Shown one piece after another: positions 32,705 to 42,317 of a stretch of DNA of 64,000 nucleotides (position 1 is the first letter of the stretch; every line of letters starts with the position of its first letter). The stretch is from an uncultured Lachnospiraceae bacterium (GTDB taxonomy: Bacteria > Bacillota > Clostridia > Lachnospirales > Lachnospiraceae), in the NCBI GenBank assembly GCA_910579395.1, contig CAJTUC010000001.1, forward strand, positions 1 to 64,000. Direction: 5' to 3'. The notes below the pieces were generated by a model that saw only the letters and a list, made by a program, of their open reading frames with translations, did no database searches and had not been told where the DNA came from. The position numbers and the translations under genes were made by a program.

Positions 32705-33644
32705 GTTGGATGTTCATGCGGATGATTATGCGCTGACGGCTCATACATCGCAGGATATACTTGAATGTATGAAAAAGGGAAAACTGGATAGCATCAGCGT
32801 TATGGTAAATATGTCCTGTTCCGGAAGATGTATCGATATGCTCATAAAAGCAATACCAGAACTGCCGTTTTTGCCGAAAATGTCTATACATCTCGATTTT
32901 GTGGAGGGAAAATGTCTTGCAGGAGGGAGTGAAGTTCCCCTGCTGGCAAAAAATGGAAGCGATCTTACCGGCCTTTCCTGGGGAAATCTTTTTGCCCTGT
33001 CCTGTCACCCTGGCAAACGTAAAGCAGCCAAAGAGCAGTTAAAAAAGGAAATCAGAGCACAGCTTTCAGTAGGACAGCGTGAAATCAGACGCTGCATGGA
33101 AGAAGCCCAAAAGCATCATGTTCCCTGTGCGCAGAAGGGAATGAGAATTGACGCTCATCAGCATGCACATATGATTCCTGTTGTATGGGAAGCATTGACG
33201 GAGGTCATTGCGGAAGAAGATTATACCGTAGAATACATTCGGAATTCGAAGGAATTACTGGGTGTTTTTCTGGCGGATTTATCTCTGTGGAAAACTTATC
33301 GTCCGATTAATTTTGTTAAAAATAGGCTGTTGTATTTGTTTTCCTTCAAGGTAGACCGTTATATGGAAAAACATTCCATGCAGCAGATGTATTTGTGGGG
33401 ACTCGTCATGAGTGGTCATATGGATTATGACAGGATTGTCAGATTGTGTCCCGCGATTGAGAAAAAGGCAGAAAAAGGACATCGAAAACTGGAGTTTTGT
33501 ATTCATCCCGGCCAAATGCTGGCCGAAGAAGTGACGGAAGAAGTCGAACGGTGCGCCGCCGAGGATTTCTATCTGCATTCGAACAGACAGATAGAGAAAG
33601 ATGCGGTCATGCGTCTTTCGCAGTTACGAGAGAAAACGCTGTAG
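32697..33644 (+). CDS. ChbG/HpnK (YdjC-like) carbohydrate deacetylase
   Basis: A 315-residue polysaccharide-type deacetylase. The metal site is visible in VHADDYAL near the N-terminus, MSIHLDFVEG (H-x-D) and IDAHQHAHM. Family members remove acetyl groups from N-acetyl sugars, including hopanoid-linked and chitobiose substrates. GAGGAG lies about 10 bases upstream. Overlap with the GtrB-like gene suggests it deacetylates the polyprenyl-linked sugar, as ArnD acts after ArnC; this is inference. Confidence 0.85.
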   Translation: MIELDVHADDYALTAHTSQDILECMKKGKLDSISVMVNMSCSGRCIDMLIKAIPELPFLPKMSIHLDFVEGKCLAGGSEVPLLAKNGSDLTGLSWGNLFALSCHPGKRKAAKEQLKKEIRAQLSVGQREIRRCMEEAQKHHVPCAQKGMRIDAHQHAHMIPVVWEALTEVIAEEDYTVEYIRNSKELLGVFLADLSLWKTYRPINFVKNRLLYLFSFKVDRYMEKHSMQQMYLWGLVMSGHMDYDRIVRLCPAIEKKAEKGHRKLEFCIHPGQMLAEEVTEEVERCAAEDFYLHSNRQIEKDAVMRLSQLREKTL

Positions 33645-34616
33645 CTCCGGAACTTCTTCCATCAGTATTTCCATAAAGTAGGCTGCTCCTTCGTCGTTCA
33701 GGTGGTCGGCATCCATAAAATAAGCAAGATTGTCGCGGAAACGGGCATCATAGGAATAATCGTAATAATTGACACCTGTGTCATTAGCAATTCCCGTTAT
33801 AACGTCTTCAAATTCCCGCAGAAATTCTTCGGACACCAGGTCGCGGTAGTATTTGGAAAAAGGTGTCGTGATCAGGACGGGCGTTATTTCGTGCTCTTTG
33901 CAATAGGCGATGATCTCATAAAGATTTTCAATTCTTTCCGGCATAAAATATTCTTCTTTATTGTCAAAATGTCTGCTATACCGTTCCTTTGCCCTGTTCG
34001 CAAATGCCGCCTCATCAATGGCGTCCTCGGCGGCAAACGCGATAAGAGACAGATTCAGCTTCGGAAAAAGCTTCAGGATATCTTCTCCCGCGGATAAAAT
34101 AGGAAATTTGTTTGCAACGATATCTGTATAGAGATCATAGTCTGGAATGTTTTCGGGAGAAAGGCAATGGTAGTAGCGGATGCTCATCGCTTCCCTCTCG
34201 GTATCATTTACGACTTCATCATTAAAGGAAAAATAAGATACCGGAATAAACAGAATGCTGTCCTTTGTCAGGTAGCTGCCATATTCTTTCAGGAGAGCAT
34301 AATCGTAATTATAGGACTGGCTCGTATTGGCAAAATTAAAGCATTGGCAGCCGCGCTGCGTCAGTGCATCATAATTGAAATCATAGAGTCCGTGGGAACT
34401 GCCCAGATTCCCGATCTGGACTTCCTGTACTTGGATTCCGAACGTCGTAAATTTAGCAATGTCGAGATACTTGTTTTCGTCAATTTTCTGGTATGAATCA
34501 TTTAAAAAATAGATGATCAGCAGAGCTGCCGCAGGAATGCAGATACATTTCAGGACAAATCGCAGAATGTCGTATTTTTTTGTATTTTTCTTTTTTTTCT
34601 TCATTTCAAAAACCAT
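33624..34616 (-). CDS. SGNH/DltD-like partner of MBOAT acyltransferase
   Basis: A 330-residue protein with one N-terminal membrane span (residues about 20-40) after a Lys-rich segment, and an extracytoplasmic SGNH-like domain: GNLGSSHGLYDF (block I Ser) and the C-terminal FMDADHLNDEGA (D-x-x-H). Such proteins (DltD, AlgX/AlgJ, DHHW group) transfer acyl groups delivered by MBOAT proteins. Start at 34616 has GGAAGG six bases upstream. It lies 28 bases after the MBOAT stop in the same direction and overlaps the convergent deacetylase by 21 bases. Confidence 0.8.
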   Translation of the reverse strand: MVFEMKKKKKNTKKYDILRFVLKCICIPAAALLIIYFLNDSYQKIDENKYLDIAKFTTFGIQVQEVQIGNLGSSHGLYDFNYDALTQRGCQCFNFANTSQSYNYDYALLKEYGSYLTKDSILFIPVSYFSFNDEVVNDTEREAMSIRYYHCLSPENIPDYDLYTDIVANKFPILSAGEDILKLFPKLNLSLIAFAAEDAIDEAAFANRAKERYSRHFDNKEEYFMPERIENLYEIIAYCKEHEITPVLITTPFSKYYRDLVSEEFLREFEDVITGIANDTGVNYYDYSYDARFRDNLAYFMDADHLNDEGAAYFMEILMEEVPELQRFLS

Positions 34617-34644
34617 GCCTTTCCTTCCGTCTGCCATATTTATG

Positions 34645-36075
34645 TCAGAACTGGAAATAAATAAATTCCGTCGCGATTCCCTTTGGGGAGAAAAGAATAA
34701 TCGCGATAAGCAGCAGCACATAGGCGGGCCATCGGATAAAGAATTTCAGCTTGGAAAATTCCCTGATCACATCATATTTTAAAGACAGATAGTCATAGAT
34801 GCCGAGCAGAAGCACAGGCAGCCACATCGCCACGAGCTGAACATAGGACATATCCAGGCAGATAACGGCTGTTTTTAGATAATTGATCGGCCGCGAGGCA
34901 TCCCAGAACAGACGGGAAATGACCCAAAGGGCATCATCGATGCTGTTTGCCCGGAAAAAAATCCAGGTAAAGCAGAGCAGGATAAAAGTCAGAGGCAGCT
35001 GCCAGAAATGTTTCTTATGCGGCTTATTCTTGGGATAAAGGAGTGTTTCTACAATCTGCAGCAGGCCGTGAATGCCGCCCCACAGAACATAGGTCAGGGA
35101 AGCTCCGTGCCAGAATCCGCTGACCAGAAACGTGAGCAGCAGATTCAACAGATGGCGCCATTTAGGAACTCTGTTGCCGCCGAGAGGAATATACACATAA
35201 TCCCGGAACCAGGTAGAAAGCGAAATATGCCAGCGGCTCCAGAATTCTTTGATGGAAAACGAAAAGTACGGACTTTTGAAATTGGTCATCAGGCGGATGC
35301 CGAACAGTCTGGCACAGCCGATAGCAATATCGGAATAGCCGGAAAAATCGCAGTAGATTTCGATTGCGAACATCACAGTAGCAATAATAAAGGCTAGTCC
35401 GACGTAACTGTGAACATTGTTGAAAAGCTTGTTTACAGTGATCGCGAAGGTATCGGCAATGACCAGCTTCTTGAAATATCCCCAGGCCATCAGCTTCAGG
35501 CCGTAAGTCACGTTATCGTACGAGAAGGAGCGCTTCTTCCTGTACTGCGGAAGCAGCGAATCAGCCCTTCCGATGGGGCCGGAAAGCAGCTGTGGAAAGA
35601 AAGAAACGAACAGTGCATAATAACCGAAATGCTTCTCGGCTTCAATTTTTCCTCTGTAAACATCGATCAGATAGCCCATCGACTGGAAAAAATAGAAAGA
35701 AATACCCGCCGGGAGCAGAATCGTCATTGTAAGTGGCTGCAGTGAAAGTCTGCCTTCGGAAATCATATTATTTAAATGCTGGATGACGGGATTTGCCGTC
35801 TTAAAGAAGACGAGGATCAGCACAAGCGGCAGGACGCCGAGCAGCAGCGCTTTCTTTTTCTGTCCGGCAGTCTGCGCTTTTTCCAGAGAGAGCGCGAGCG
35901 TATAGGTCAGAAGCGTCGTCAAAAAAAGCAGAATGCCGTACCATAGATGAAGATTCACATAAAATACATAGCTGGCAGACAAAAGAAATCCCCATCTGTA
36001 TTTATGCGGAATGAAATAATATAAAAGAAATACAATTATCAGGAATATCCCGAAGGATATGGAATTGAAAAGCAT
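34645..36075 (-). CDS. MBOAT family O-acyltransferase (AlgI/DltB-like) 1
   Basis: A 476-residue multi-spanning protein. The conserved FFPQLLSGPIGR and CDFSGYSDIAIGCARLFG regions, SIKEFWSRWHISLSTWFRDYVYIPLGGN and the catalytic His in FLVSGFWHGASLTYVLWGGIHG are intact. It moves acyl groups across the membrane onto surface glycans, together with the SGNH-like partner encoded downstream. Confidence 0.93.
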   Translation of the reverse strand: MLFNSISFGIFLIIVFLLYYFIPHKYRWGFLLSASYVFYVNLHLWYGILLFLTTLLTYTLALSLEKAQTAGQKKKALLLGVLPLVLILVFFKTANPVIQHLNNMISEGRLSLQPLTMTILLPAGISFYFFQSMGYLIDVYRGKIEAEKHFGYYALFVSFFPQLLSGPIGRADSLLPQYRKKRSFSYDNVTYGLKLMAWGYFKKLVIADTFAITVNKLFNNVHSYVGLAFIIATVMFAIEIYCDFSGYSDIAIGCARLFGIRLMTNFKSPYFSFSIKEFWSRWHISLSTWFRDYVYIPLGGNRVPKWRHLLNLLLTFLVSGFWHGASLTYVLWGGIHGLLQIVETLLYPKNKPHKKHFWQLPLTFILLCFTWIFFRANSIDDALWVISRLFWDASRPINYLKTAVICLDMSYVQLVAMWLPVLLLGIYDYLSLKYDVIREFSKLKFFIRWPAYVLLLIAIILFSPKGIATEFIYFQF

Positions 36076-36225
36076 ATGTCTGGCTCCTGTTCTTTATTCG
36101 GAAAAATATACAGCACAGTGTCTGTATTTCTATTAGAGTTTACCACAAATTGGAAAAAGTAAGACATACAATTTACTTGTTTAAGAAAGAATTAAGAAAA
36201 TCCGTCTCCGTAAAACGCCAGCCAC

Positions 36226-36254
36226 TTGAAGAAATTCGGTGTATACGATAGAAT
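36226..36254 (+). promoter_or_regulatory. Predicted sigma-A promoter of second MBOAT gene
   Basis: TTGAAG, 17-base spacer, TAGAAT, 40 bases before the start codon, in the gap between two divergent MBOAT genes. Confidence 0.45.
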
Positions 36255-36294
36255 ATATTAGATTCGTGAATAAATATGAGAGGAAAAAATTTAA

Positions 36295-37824
36295 ATGGGT
36301 ATTACCTCTTTCTGGTTTTTATGTTTTTTTGCCTGTATTCTGGTGCTGTATTACAGTGTCCTGAAAAAGTGTCAGTGGCCTTTTTTACTGCTTTGCAGCA
36401 TCGCGTATTATCTGCTTACCGACAACGGTATCCTGATCTTGTATCCGCTTGCGTCGGTGGCCGTTTGTTATGGCGGAATCAGGGTGCTGGCGGGAACAGA
36501 GGATGTGAAAAGAAGAAAGTTCGCACTGGCAGCAGTTGTGACAGTGAATATCGGAATCCTGTTTTTGTTAAAATATATTAACTTTGTTGTTTATACGGTG
36601 AATGGCATTGCCGGCTTGTCCGGCCGTCAGGGAATGCTTCTGCAGGGACTGAATCTGCTCGTTCCGCTCGGCGTTTCTTTTTATACGTTTTCGCTGCTTG
36701 GCTATGTCATCGATGTTTATTATGGAATTGCAGCTCCACAACGTAATTTTGGGAAGGTGGCGCTGTATGGAATGTATTTCCCGGCGATGATCTCCGGGCC
36801 GATCCTGCAATACCGGGAATGCGGTGAGCAGTTTTTTGAGCAGCATTCCTTTGATTATGGAAAAGTCACGAGAGGTATGCAGAGAATGCTCTGGGGGCTT
36901 TTCAAAAAGCTGGTGATCGCAGAGAGACTGCGGGTGCTCGTAGATACGGTATATGGCGGTTATCATGATTATCAGGGCGCATTTATCTGGCTCGCGACCG
37001 CTTGTTATGCTTTTCAGCTGTATACGGATTTTTCCGGCTGTATGGATATCGTGCTCGGTATGTCGGAAAGTCTGGGAATTACACTGCCCGAAAATTTCCG
37101 TACACCGTTCTTTGCAAAGAGTGTTGCGGAATATTGGCGGCGCTGGCATATTACGCTGGGTGTGTGGATGAAAGACTATGTATTTTATCCGCTGCTTCGT
37201 TCCCGCTTTTTCACGAATCTGAATAAATCATGGAAGAAGAAATTTGGAAAGAAAAAAGGAAAGCAGTACGCGACTTTTGCGGCGATGTTTCTGCTGTGGT
37301 TCACCGTCGGCGTCTGGCATGGCGGCGACTGGAAGTATGTTATCGGTTCCGGTCTATTGCACTGGTTTTATATTGTGATGGAGGAATTACTGGAGGAACC
37401 CTGCGCGCGGGCAATGCAGAAGCTGCACATCAATGCGGGCGGCAGAGCGGTCGCGGCAGTTCGGATGGCACGGACCTTTTTACTTGTCTGTATCGGAGAT
37501 CTGTTTTTTCGTGCGGAATCTGTTGCGGCTGCGTTTGCGATGCTAAAAAGCGCGGTAAAGGTATGGAATCCCGAAATTCTGTGGAACGGCGCAGTGTTCA
37601 GCCTCGGTCTGGATGCCATAGAAACCGGCATTGCGGCATTTTCCCTGCTGCTGCTCCTTATCGTTTCCGTTTTGCAGCAGAAGGGCTCTGTGAGGGAACG
37701 GATTGCCGGAAAAGTTCTGCCCATCCGATGGCTGATCTGGTATGCGCTGCTGTTTTATGTGATTCTTTTTGGCTGCTATGGACCGGAGTACAGCGCGGCT
37801 GAATTTATTTATCAGGGATTTTAG
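36295..37824 (+). CDS. MBOAT family O-acyltransferase 2
   Basis: A 509-residue protein with about 10-12 spans. It has PAMISGPILQYRECGEQF, LYTDFSGCMDIVLGMSESLG, SVAEYWRRWHITLGVWMKDYVFYPL and the catalytic His in WFTVGVWHGGDWKYVIGSGLLH. It is divergent from MBOAT 1 and has no SGNH partner immediately adjacent. An unusual basic insertion (NKSWKKKFGKKKGKQ) sits in the cytoplasmic loop before the last block. AGAGG lies about 11 bases before the ATG. Confidence 0.93.
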   Translation: MGITSFWFLCFFACILVLYYSVLKKCQWPFLLLCSIAYYLLTDNGILILYPLASVAVCYGGIRVLAGTEDVKRRKFALAAVVTVNIGILFLLKYINFVVYTVNGIAGLSGRQGMLLQGLNLLVPLGVSFYTFSLLGYVIDVYYGIAAPQRNFGKVALYGMYFPAMISGPILQYRECGEQFFEQHSFDYGKVTRGMQRMLWGLFKKLVIAERLRVLVDTVYGGYHDYQGAFIWLATACYAFQLYTDFSGCMDIVLGMSESLGITLPENFRTPFFAKSVAEYWRRWHITLGVWMKDYVFYPLLRSRFFTNLNKSWKKKFGKKKGKQYATFAAMFLLWFTVGVWHGGDWKYVIGSGLLHWFYIVMEELLEEPCARAMQKLHINAGGRAVAAVRMARTFLLVCIGDLFFRAESVAAAFAMLKSAVKVWNPEILWNGAVFSLGLDAIETGIAAFSLLLLLIVSVLQQKGSVRERIAGKVLPIRWLIWYALLFYVILFGCYGPEYSAAEFIYQGF

Positions 37825-37906
37825 CGTTAACGTGCAAAATTTCCCGGTGAAAAGTTTCTCATCGGAAAATTGTAGCAATTCAGGGGTGGAGAATGTCCGT
37901 CTTTTA

Positions 37907-37915
37907 TGGTAAGAT
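37907..37915 (+). promoter_or_regulatory. Extended -10 promoter element
   Basis: TGG followed by TAAGAT, about 57 bases before the GT2 start; no convincing -35 hexamer. Confidence 0.3.
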
Positions 37916-37971
37916 AGTGTGAAGAGAAGGTCTAAAAGACCAGCACAATCGAAAGGGGTATATTGGGCAGA

Positions 37972-38901
37972 ATGGATAAAATTGCAGTTCTGATTCCTTG
38001 TTATAATGAAGAGAAGACCATTGCCAAAGTTGTTAAAGATGCCAGAGAAGCATTGCCGGAGGCAGTTATTTATGTATATGACAACAATTCCAGGGACCGT
38101 ACCGTAGAACTTGCCAGAGAGGCCGGTGCACAGATTCGGTATGAGCATATGCAGGGAAAAGGAAATGTGATTCGCCGCATGTTCCGCGAAATAGAAGCCG
38201 AATGCTATATTATGGTGGATGGAGATGATACCTATCCGATGGAATATGCAAGAGAGATGGTGGATAAAGTGCTGCATCATAATGCGGACATGGTAGTGGG
38301 TGACAGGCTTTCTTCTACCTATTTTACAGAAAACAAGCGCCCCTTCCACAACTTCGGAAACAGCATTGTCCGCAGCAGTATCAACAAACTATTTTGCTGT
38401 AATATTAAAGATATTATGACCGGATACCGGGCATTCAGCTATGGATTTGTGAAGACATTTCCGGTGCTCTCCACGGGGTTTGAAATAGAGACGGAAATGA
38501 CGATACATGCGGTCTATAATAATCTGCAGATTGAAAATGTCATTGTGGATTACAGAGACAGACCGGAAGGCAGCGAGTCCAAATTAAATACTTTTTCCGA
38601 TGGTTTTAAAGTCATACGCACGATCGTAAAGCTTTACCGGGATTATAAGCCGTTCGGTTTCTTTGGCAGCTGTGCCGCAGTGTTGGCTTTGATCGCGATT
38701 CTCCTGTTCGTTCCGATATTGCTCTCCTATCTGGAGACGGGACTCGTTCTGCGTTTCCCGACGCTGTTCTGCTGCGGTTTTATCGGCCTTGCAGCCGTAC
38801 AATCCTTTTTCGCGGGCCTGATTCTTTCCAACATGGCTCTCAAGAACCGCCGCGACTTTGAATACCGCTATGCTCTTGTCATGCGTAATATTAATAACTG
38901 A
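37972..38901 (+). CDS. Polyprenyl-phosphate glycosyltransferase (GT2 with membrane tail)
   Basis: A 309-residue protein: IAVLIPCYNEEKTIAKVV, VYDNNSRDRT, YIMVDGDDTYP metal site, MTGYRAFS, and two C-terminal spans (about 230-255, 265-290). This is the DPM1-like group often paired with GtrA flippases. A TTG start at 37963 with closer AAAGGGG spacing is an alternative. It ends at a terminator. Confidence 0.9.
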   Translation: MDKIAVLIPCYNEEKTIAKVVKDAREALPEAVIYVYDNNSRDRTVELAREAGAQIRYEHMQGKGNVIRRMFREIEAECYIMVDGDDTYPMEYAREMVDKVLHHNADMVVGDRLSSTYFTENKRPFHNFGNSIVRSSINKLFCCNIKDIMTGYRAFSYGFVKTFPVLSTGFEIETEMTIHAVYNNLQIENVIVDYRDRPEGSESKLNTFSDGFKVIRTIVKLYRDYKPFGFFGSCAAVLALIAILLFVPILLSYLETGLVLRFPTLFCCGFIGLAAVQSFFAGLILSNMALKNRRDFEYRYALVMRNINN

Positions 38902-38947
38902 TATTAACGGCCGGAGCGTTAAAAGAATAATTCTGAAAATATAAAGG

Positions 38948-38983
38948 CCCCCAGATGACAACATCTGGGGGTTCATAATTTTT
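38948..38983. terminator. Stem-loop terminator between convergent genes
   Basis: CCCCCAGATG (38948-38957) and CATCTGGGGG (38962-38971) form a strong stem with a 4-base loop; TTTTT occurs at 38979-38983. Lies between convergent genes and may act in both directions. Confidence 0.7.
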
Positions 38984-39000
38984 CGATTTATTATTTTATC

Positions 39001-40803
39001 TTACCGTAACTGGTATACTTCATAGCGCCGTGTTCCCGCCATAAAGCTGTCCATCACTTCGCAGTCAACATGATAAGTATGGCGGAAATACATGATTACT
39101 GGGTGTTCTCTGTGATAAAGTCCCTCCTCAAAAATAAAATAGACATTTTTATTCGCCACAAGGTCTGCACCAAACTCCCCGATTCCATGTTTTGCCAGTT
39201 TTGTGCGGCTGTTTGGATTGCAGACGACGCCCCAATTTGTATAGAAGAAATTCTGGTAAGTGTCCAGCGTTGTACTGAACGGTGATTCGCAGTAGTTGTC
39301 CAGTGTATTTGTACCATTGCTCCAGATATAGAAAGAGTCCGGATGGCTGTAACAATAAGCCTTCAGGCCTTCCCATACGTCCTGATTGGCATGATAGGAA
39401 GCATCGATATCTGTTTTGGTGCAATAAACAGAGACCGCGGATAAAAGGGCAATGCAGGATATACAGAACGCATAAGTTTTTTTCCGGTTGATCCTGATCA
39501 GATTAAAAGCGAGCAGAAGCCCTGACAGGACCATAAAGTCGGCGGTTAAAAGAGGCTGGATGATCCGTTTGGGGAAACGCCCTTCAAATAATACATAGCC
39601 CCATGTGACCGAGCGGCCCACAAAATAGAATAAATAGGCGGCAAGCGCAACTGTGCTGCGCCGGTACAGGATGAGCAGAATGGTCATCAGAAGCAGAAAG
39701 GCAACGCACAGACTCAAAGGCTGCATTCCGTTCTGGTACAGGAATACATTCAAGGAACCGGTCAGAATATTTCGGAGGCGTGACTGTATGGAAACACGTT
39801 TCTGATAACAGTTCTTTGCAATCCGGTGCATTTGCTCCCAGTCTTCCAGGCTCATCTGGTAACCGATATAAGGAGCACCGCTCCTGATATAGCCGTAGGA
39901 CTCTTCATCGAGGCCGAGTGCTGTCAGTTCTGCGGCACATTCTTCATATTCCGGCCAGGTATAGAAATCGCCGACCCGTTCCCTGTAATGATTGATCTTA
40001 ATAAAATCCGACCACTCTTTTTCGGAATAGGCAGCCATGTGGAGGCAGTAAAGGATTCCCATGCCGGCGGCGAGGATCAGTACGAAAGAAAAGAGTTTTA
40101 AAATATAATCGCCGTAAGAGCGCTGGTTAGACAAAAGCCATTTGGCAAGCCACAGCATACCGGCAATCGGCAGCATCATATACAGGACATTCTGCCGCAT
40201 GCTAAAGGTGAGCCAGGCGAGCAGGAAGGTCGGAATATTTCCTCTTAAGAAGGAGGCGGTACTTTCATCGGATTTAGTCGTAATAAAATAAAATAATGCC
40301 GTTGAAGCGGCGAATCCGGCGGTTGTTGTGTACTGTGCCTCGCTTAAGACGTTCAGGTCTACAATGAAAAAAAGAATGCCCAGAATGGAAATTGCAGGGA
40401 GCAGAATATTTCCCGATTCGGAATGCTTTTTCTTCCATAACTGGAGGACTCTATGGTAAATGAGTCCAATGCAGCAGATATGGACGCCATGCTGAAAAAG
40501 ACCGAACCAGGGAATGCTGCTGTTCAGCTTATAAAGTTCGCAAAGCAGCCATGACAGGGGATAGAGAAAAAATAAGACATGGGCATCCGGATAGCCGAGA
40601 TAGGCGCCCGAAAGCGTACTGTACATGCCCCAGTCATCATTGATGCCATCTACCGGCCTGATATAAAGCAGAAGAAAGAGATAAAATGCACCGAGAAAAA
40701 GAAAGAAAAGCAGCTTGTCCATATAGCGGTCAAACGGTGCAGACGGCGTTTTTGCTGAAAAAGATAAATGTTTCAGTTGAGATTTTTTTTGACCATAGAA
40801 CAT
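39001..40803 (-). CDS. Multi-spanning GT-C-like membrane protein
   Basis: A 600-residue protein with about 10-11 spans and a soluble C-terminal portion (about 470-600). The first external loop carries RPVDGINDDWGMYS, an acidic D-D signature like the DxD/DE loop of GT-C glycosyltransferases, but I cannot assign a named family. It may transfer sugars from lipid carriers outside the cell, as a polymerase or side-chain enzyme. AAAGGA is 8 bases before the ATG. Confidence 0.7.
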   Translation of the reverse strand: MFYGQKKSQLKHLSFSAKTPSAPFDRYMDKLLFFLFLGAFYLFLLLYIRPVDGINDDWGMYSTLSGAYLGYPDAHVLFFLYPLSWLLCELYKLNSSIPWFGLFQHGVHICCIGLIYHRVLQLWKKKHSESGNILLPAISILGILFFIVDLNVLSEAQYTTTAGFAASTALFYFITTKSDESTASFLRGNIPTFLLAWLTFSMRQNVLYMMLPIAGMLWLAKWLLSNQRSYGDYILKLFSFVLILAAGMGILYCLHMAAYSEKEWSDFIKINHYRERVGDFYTWPEYEECAAELTALGLDEESYGYIRSGAPYIGYQMSLEDWEQMHRIAKNCYQKRVSIQSRLRNILTGSLNVFLYQNGMQPLSLCVAFLLLMTILLILYRRSTVALAAYLFYFVGRSVTWGYVLFEGRFPKRIIQPLLTADFMVLSGLLLAFNLIRINRKKTYAFCISCIALLSAVSVYCTKTDIDASYHANQDVWEGLKAYCYSHPDSFYIWSNGTNTLDNYCESPFSTTLDTYQNFFYTNWGVVCNPNSRTKLAKHGIGEFGADLVANKNVYFIFEEGLYHREHPVIMYFRHTYHVDCEVMDSFMAGTRRYEVYQLR

Positions 40804-40844
40804 TTATGCTATCCTTTCTTTTTTTACATATTAGTAATTTATTT

Positions 40845-40874
40845 ATTATATACTATAAAAAGGTGGTGTTACAA
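40845..40874 (-). promoter_or_regulatory. Predicted sigma-A promoter of GT-C-like gene
   Basis: Minus strand: TTGTAA, 18-base spacer, TATAAT, about 41 bases upstream of the start. Confidence 0.45.
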
Positions 40875-40960
40875 GAGCGAAAATCGTGCCGGGGAAATAT
40901 TAAGAAAAACGAAAGGTTTCATTAATAATTAAGATAAAAATGCTTTTTATTGGAAAAATG

Positions 40961-40969
40961 TGTTATAGT
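40961..40969 (+). promoter_or_regulatory. Extended -10 promoter of SGNH gene
   Basis: TGT followed by TATAGT, 49 bases before the start at 41018; no good -35 is seen, as expected for some extended -10 promoters. Confidence 0.4.
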
Positions 40970-41017
40970 AAGCATGGAAAAGGAAAGAGTTCTTTCATAT
41001 AAAGGAGTGTGATATAG

Positions 41018-42211
41018 ATGGATTACAGAATGAATACGACAGACCGTCCCGAAAGAGGGGACAAAAACAGGCGGAGAAGGAACCGCTATTATGGGAAAGT
41101 TATACTGCTCTGCATCATGATCGGTTTTTGCGTACTTGCCTTGATAGAAATCATATATGGGCAGGAGAAACTGCGGTTGGAACAGGAACGGATTGCGTTG
41201 GAAGAGCAGAATGCCAAAACGCTTGAGGCGCTGGAGAAAGAACAGGAAGACGGACACAGCGTGAATACCGCACAGGCGGGAACAGAAGATACCTCTGTGA
41301 CCCAGCCGGAGATTACCAATCTCACAGCGGTCGATACCGGGAAAACGAATGAAGCGGCGGCTTCGGAAGGAACGGACGAAAGCAGCACGGCTGCACAGCC
41401 GGAAGCCGCAGGAAACGACCAAGCGGCAGCAGATGCAGCACAGGAAGAGGAAGATAAATACGATATGCAGATTGTATTTATGGGAGACAGTATTCTCGAT
41501 AGTACCCGTGAATATGACGGCATAGCTTATCTGATCTCCAAAAGCTGTAATGCAAAGGTTTATAACATGTCTATGGGCGGAACGACAGCGGCGCTTGGTG
41601 ACGGTGAGACCGGTGATTATGCGAATTGGGATTCGCGGTGCCTGCTGGGCGTTGTAAATGCGATCGTAGGATACATCGATCCGGGAATTTTTGATGACTA
41701 TAAGGCCGGAGCAATATTGAAGGAGTGCGACTTTTCCAAAACGGATTATTTTGTGATCGAATACGGCATCAATGATTTCCTTTCTCAGATTCCGACCAGC
41801 AGATATCTTGCGGACGGTGAAACGAGGGAAGAAAATGAGGAGCACACCTATGGAGGCGCTTTGGAGCAGGCTGTGAGCAAATTACAGGATAATTTTCCGG
41901 ATGCGAAGATTTTGCTGATAGCGCCGCATTATTGCCAGTTTTTTAGCGGTGAGACCTTTATCGGAGATGGTTATTCTCTGGATTATGGGTATGGTACGCT
42001 GGTAGAATATGCGAGGGCGTGCGGCTATGTGTATGATCAGCACAGGGATGAAAATGTTATGTTATACAATGCTTTTGAGGTAAGCGGTATTGATGCGTAT
42101 ACGGCGGATGATTATCTGGAAGACGGCGTACACCTTACTTCACAGGGAAGGCGTAAATATGCGGAAGATCTGTCGCGGAAGATTTTGAAGGATTTTTATC
42201 CGGAGGAATAA
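41018..42211 (+). CDS. Membrane-anchored SGNH hydrolase
   Basis: A 397-residue protein. A basic cytoplasmic tail (residues 1-25), one span (about 27-47), a coiled coil (49-80), an Ala/Glu/Thr-rich linker (about 80-150), then an SGNH domain: VFMGDSILDS (block I Ser), YNMSMGGTT (block II Gly), EYGINDF (block III Asn) and LEDGVHLTSQG (D-x-x-H). It probably removes or transfers acyl groups on surface polysaccharide. AAGGAG lies 10 bases before the start. Confidence 0.87.
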   Translation: MDYRMNTTDRPERGDKNRRRRNRYYGKVILLCIMIGFCVLALIEIIYGQEKLRLEQERIALEEQNAKTLEALEKEQEDGHSVNTAQAGTEDTSVTQPEITNLTAVDTGKTNEAAASEGTDESSTAAQPEAAGNDQAAADAAQEEEDKYDMQIVFMGDSILDSTREYDGIAYLISKSCNAKVYNMSMGGTTAALGDGETGDYANWDSRCLLGVVNAIVGYIDPGIFDDYKAGAILKECDFSKTDYFVIEYGINDFLSQIPTSRYLADGETREENEEHTYGGALEQAVSKLQDNFPDAKILLIAPHYCQFFSGETFIGDGYSLDYGYGTLVEYARACGYVYDQHRDENVMLYNAFEVSGIDAYTADDYLEDGVHLTSQGRRKYAEDLSRKILKDFYPEE

Positions 42212-42245
42212 GTGATTACCGCAGCTTTCATTATAGTATATTTTA

Positions 42246-42274
42246 TTGCATAAGGCGGAAAAATCGGTTATAGT
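42246..42274 (+). promoter_or_regulatory. Predicted sigma-A promoter of acyl carrier protein
   Basis: TTGCAT, 17-base spacer, TATAGT, 44 bases upstream of the start. The acyl carrier gene therefore has its own promoter and terminator. Confidence 0.6.
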
Positions 42275-42317
42275 GAAAGAAACAGGCCGATTTGGCAGGA
42301 AAGGACAGAATGTTATT

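Noticed and set aside
40922..41845. 307-codon antisense frame over the SGNH gene
   Set aside because: Composition is Ile/Phe/Arg/Cys-rich without domains and it overlaps a clear SGNH hydrolase with ribosome site and catalytic blocks.
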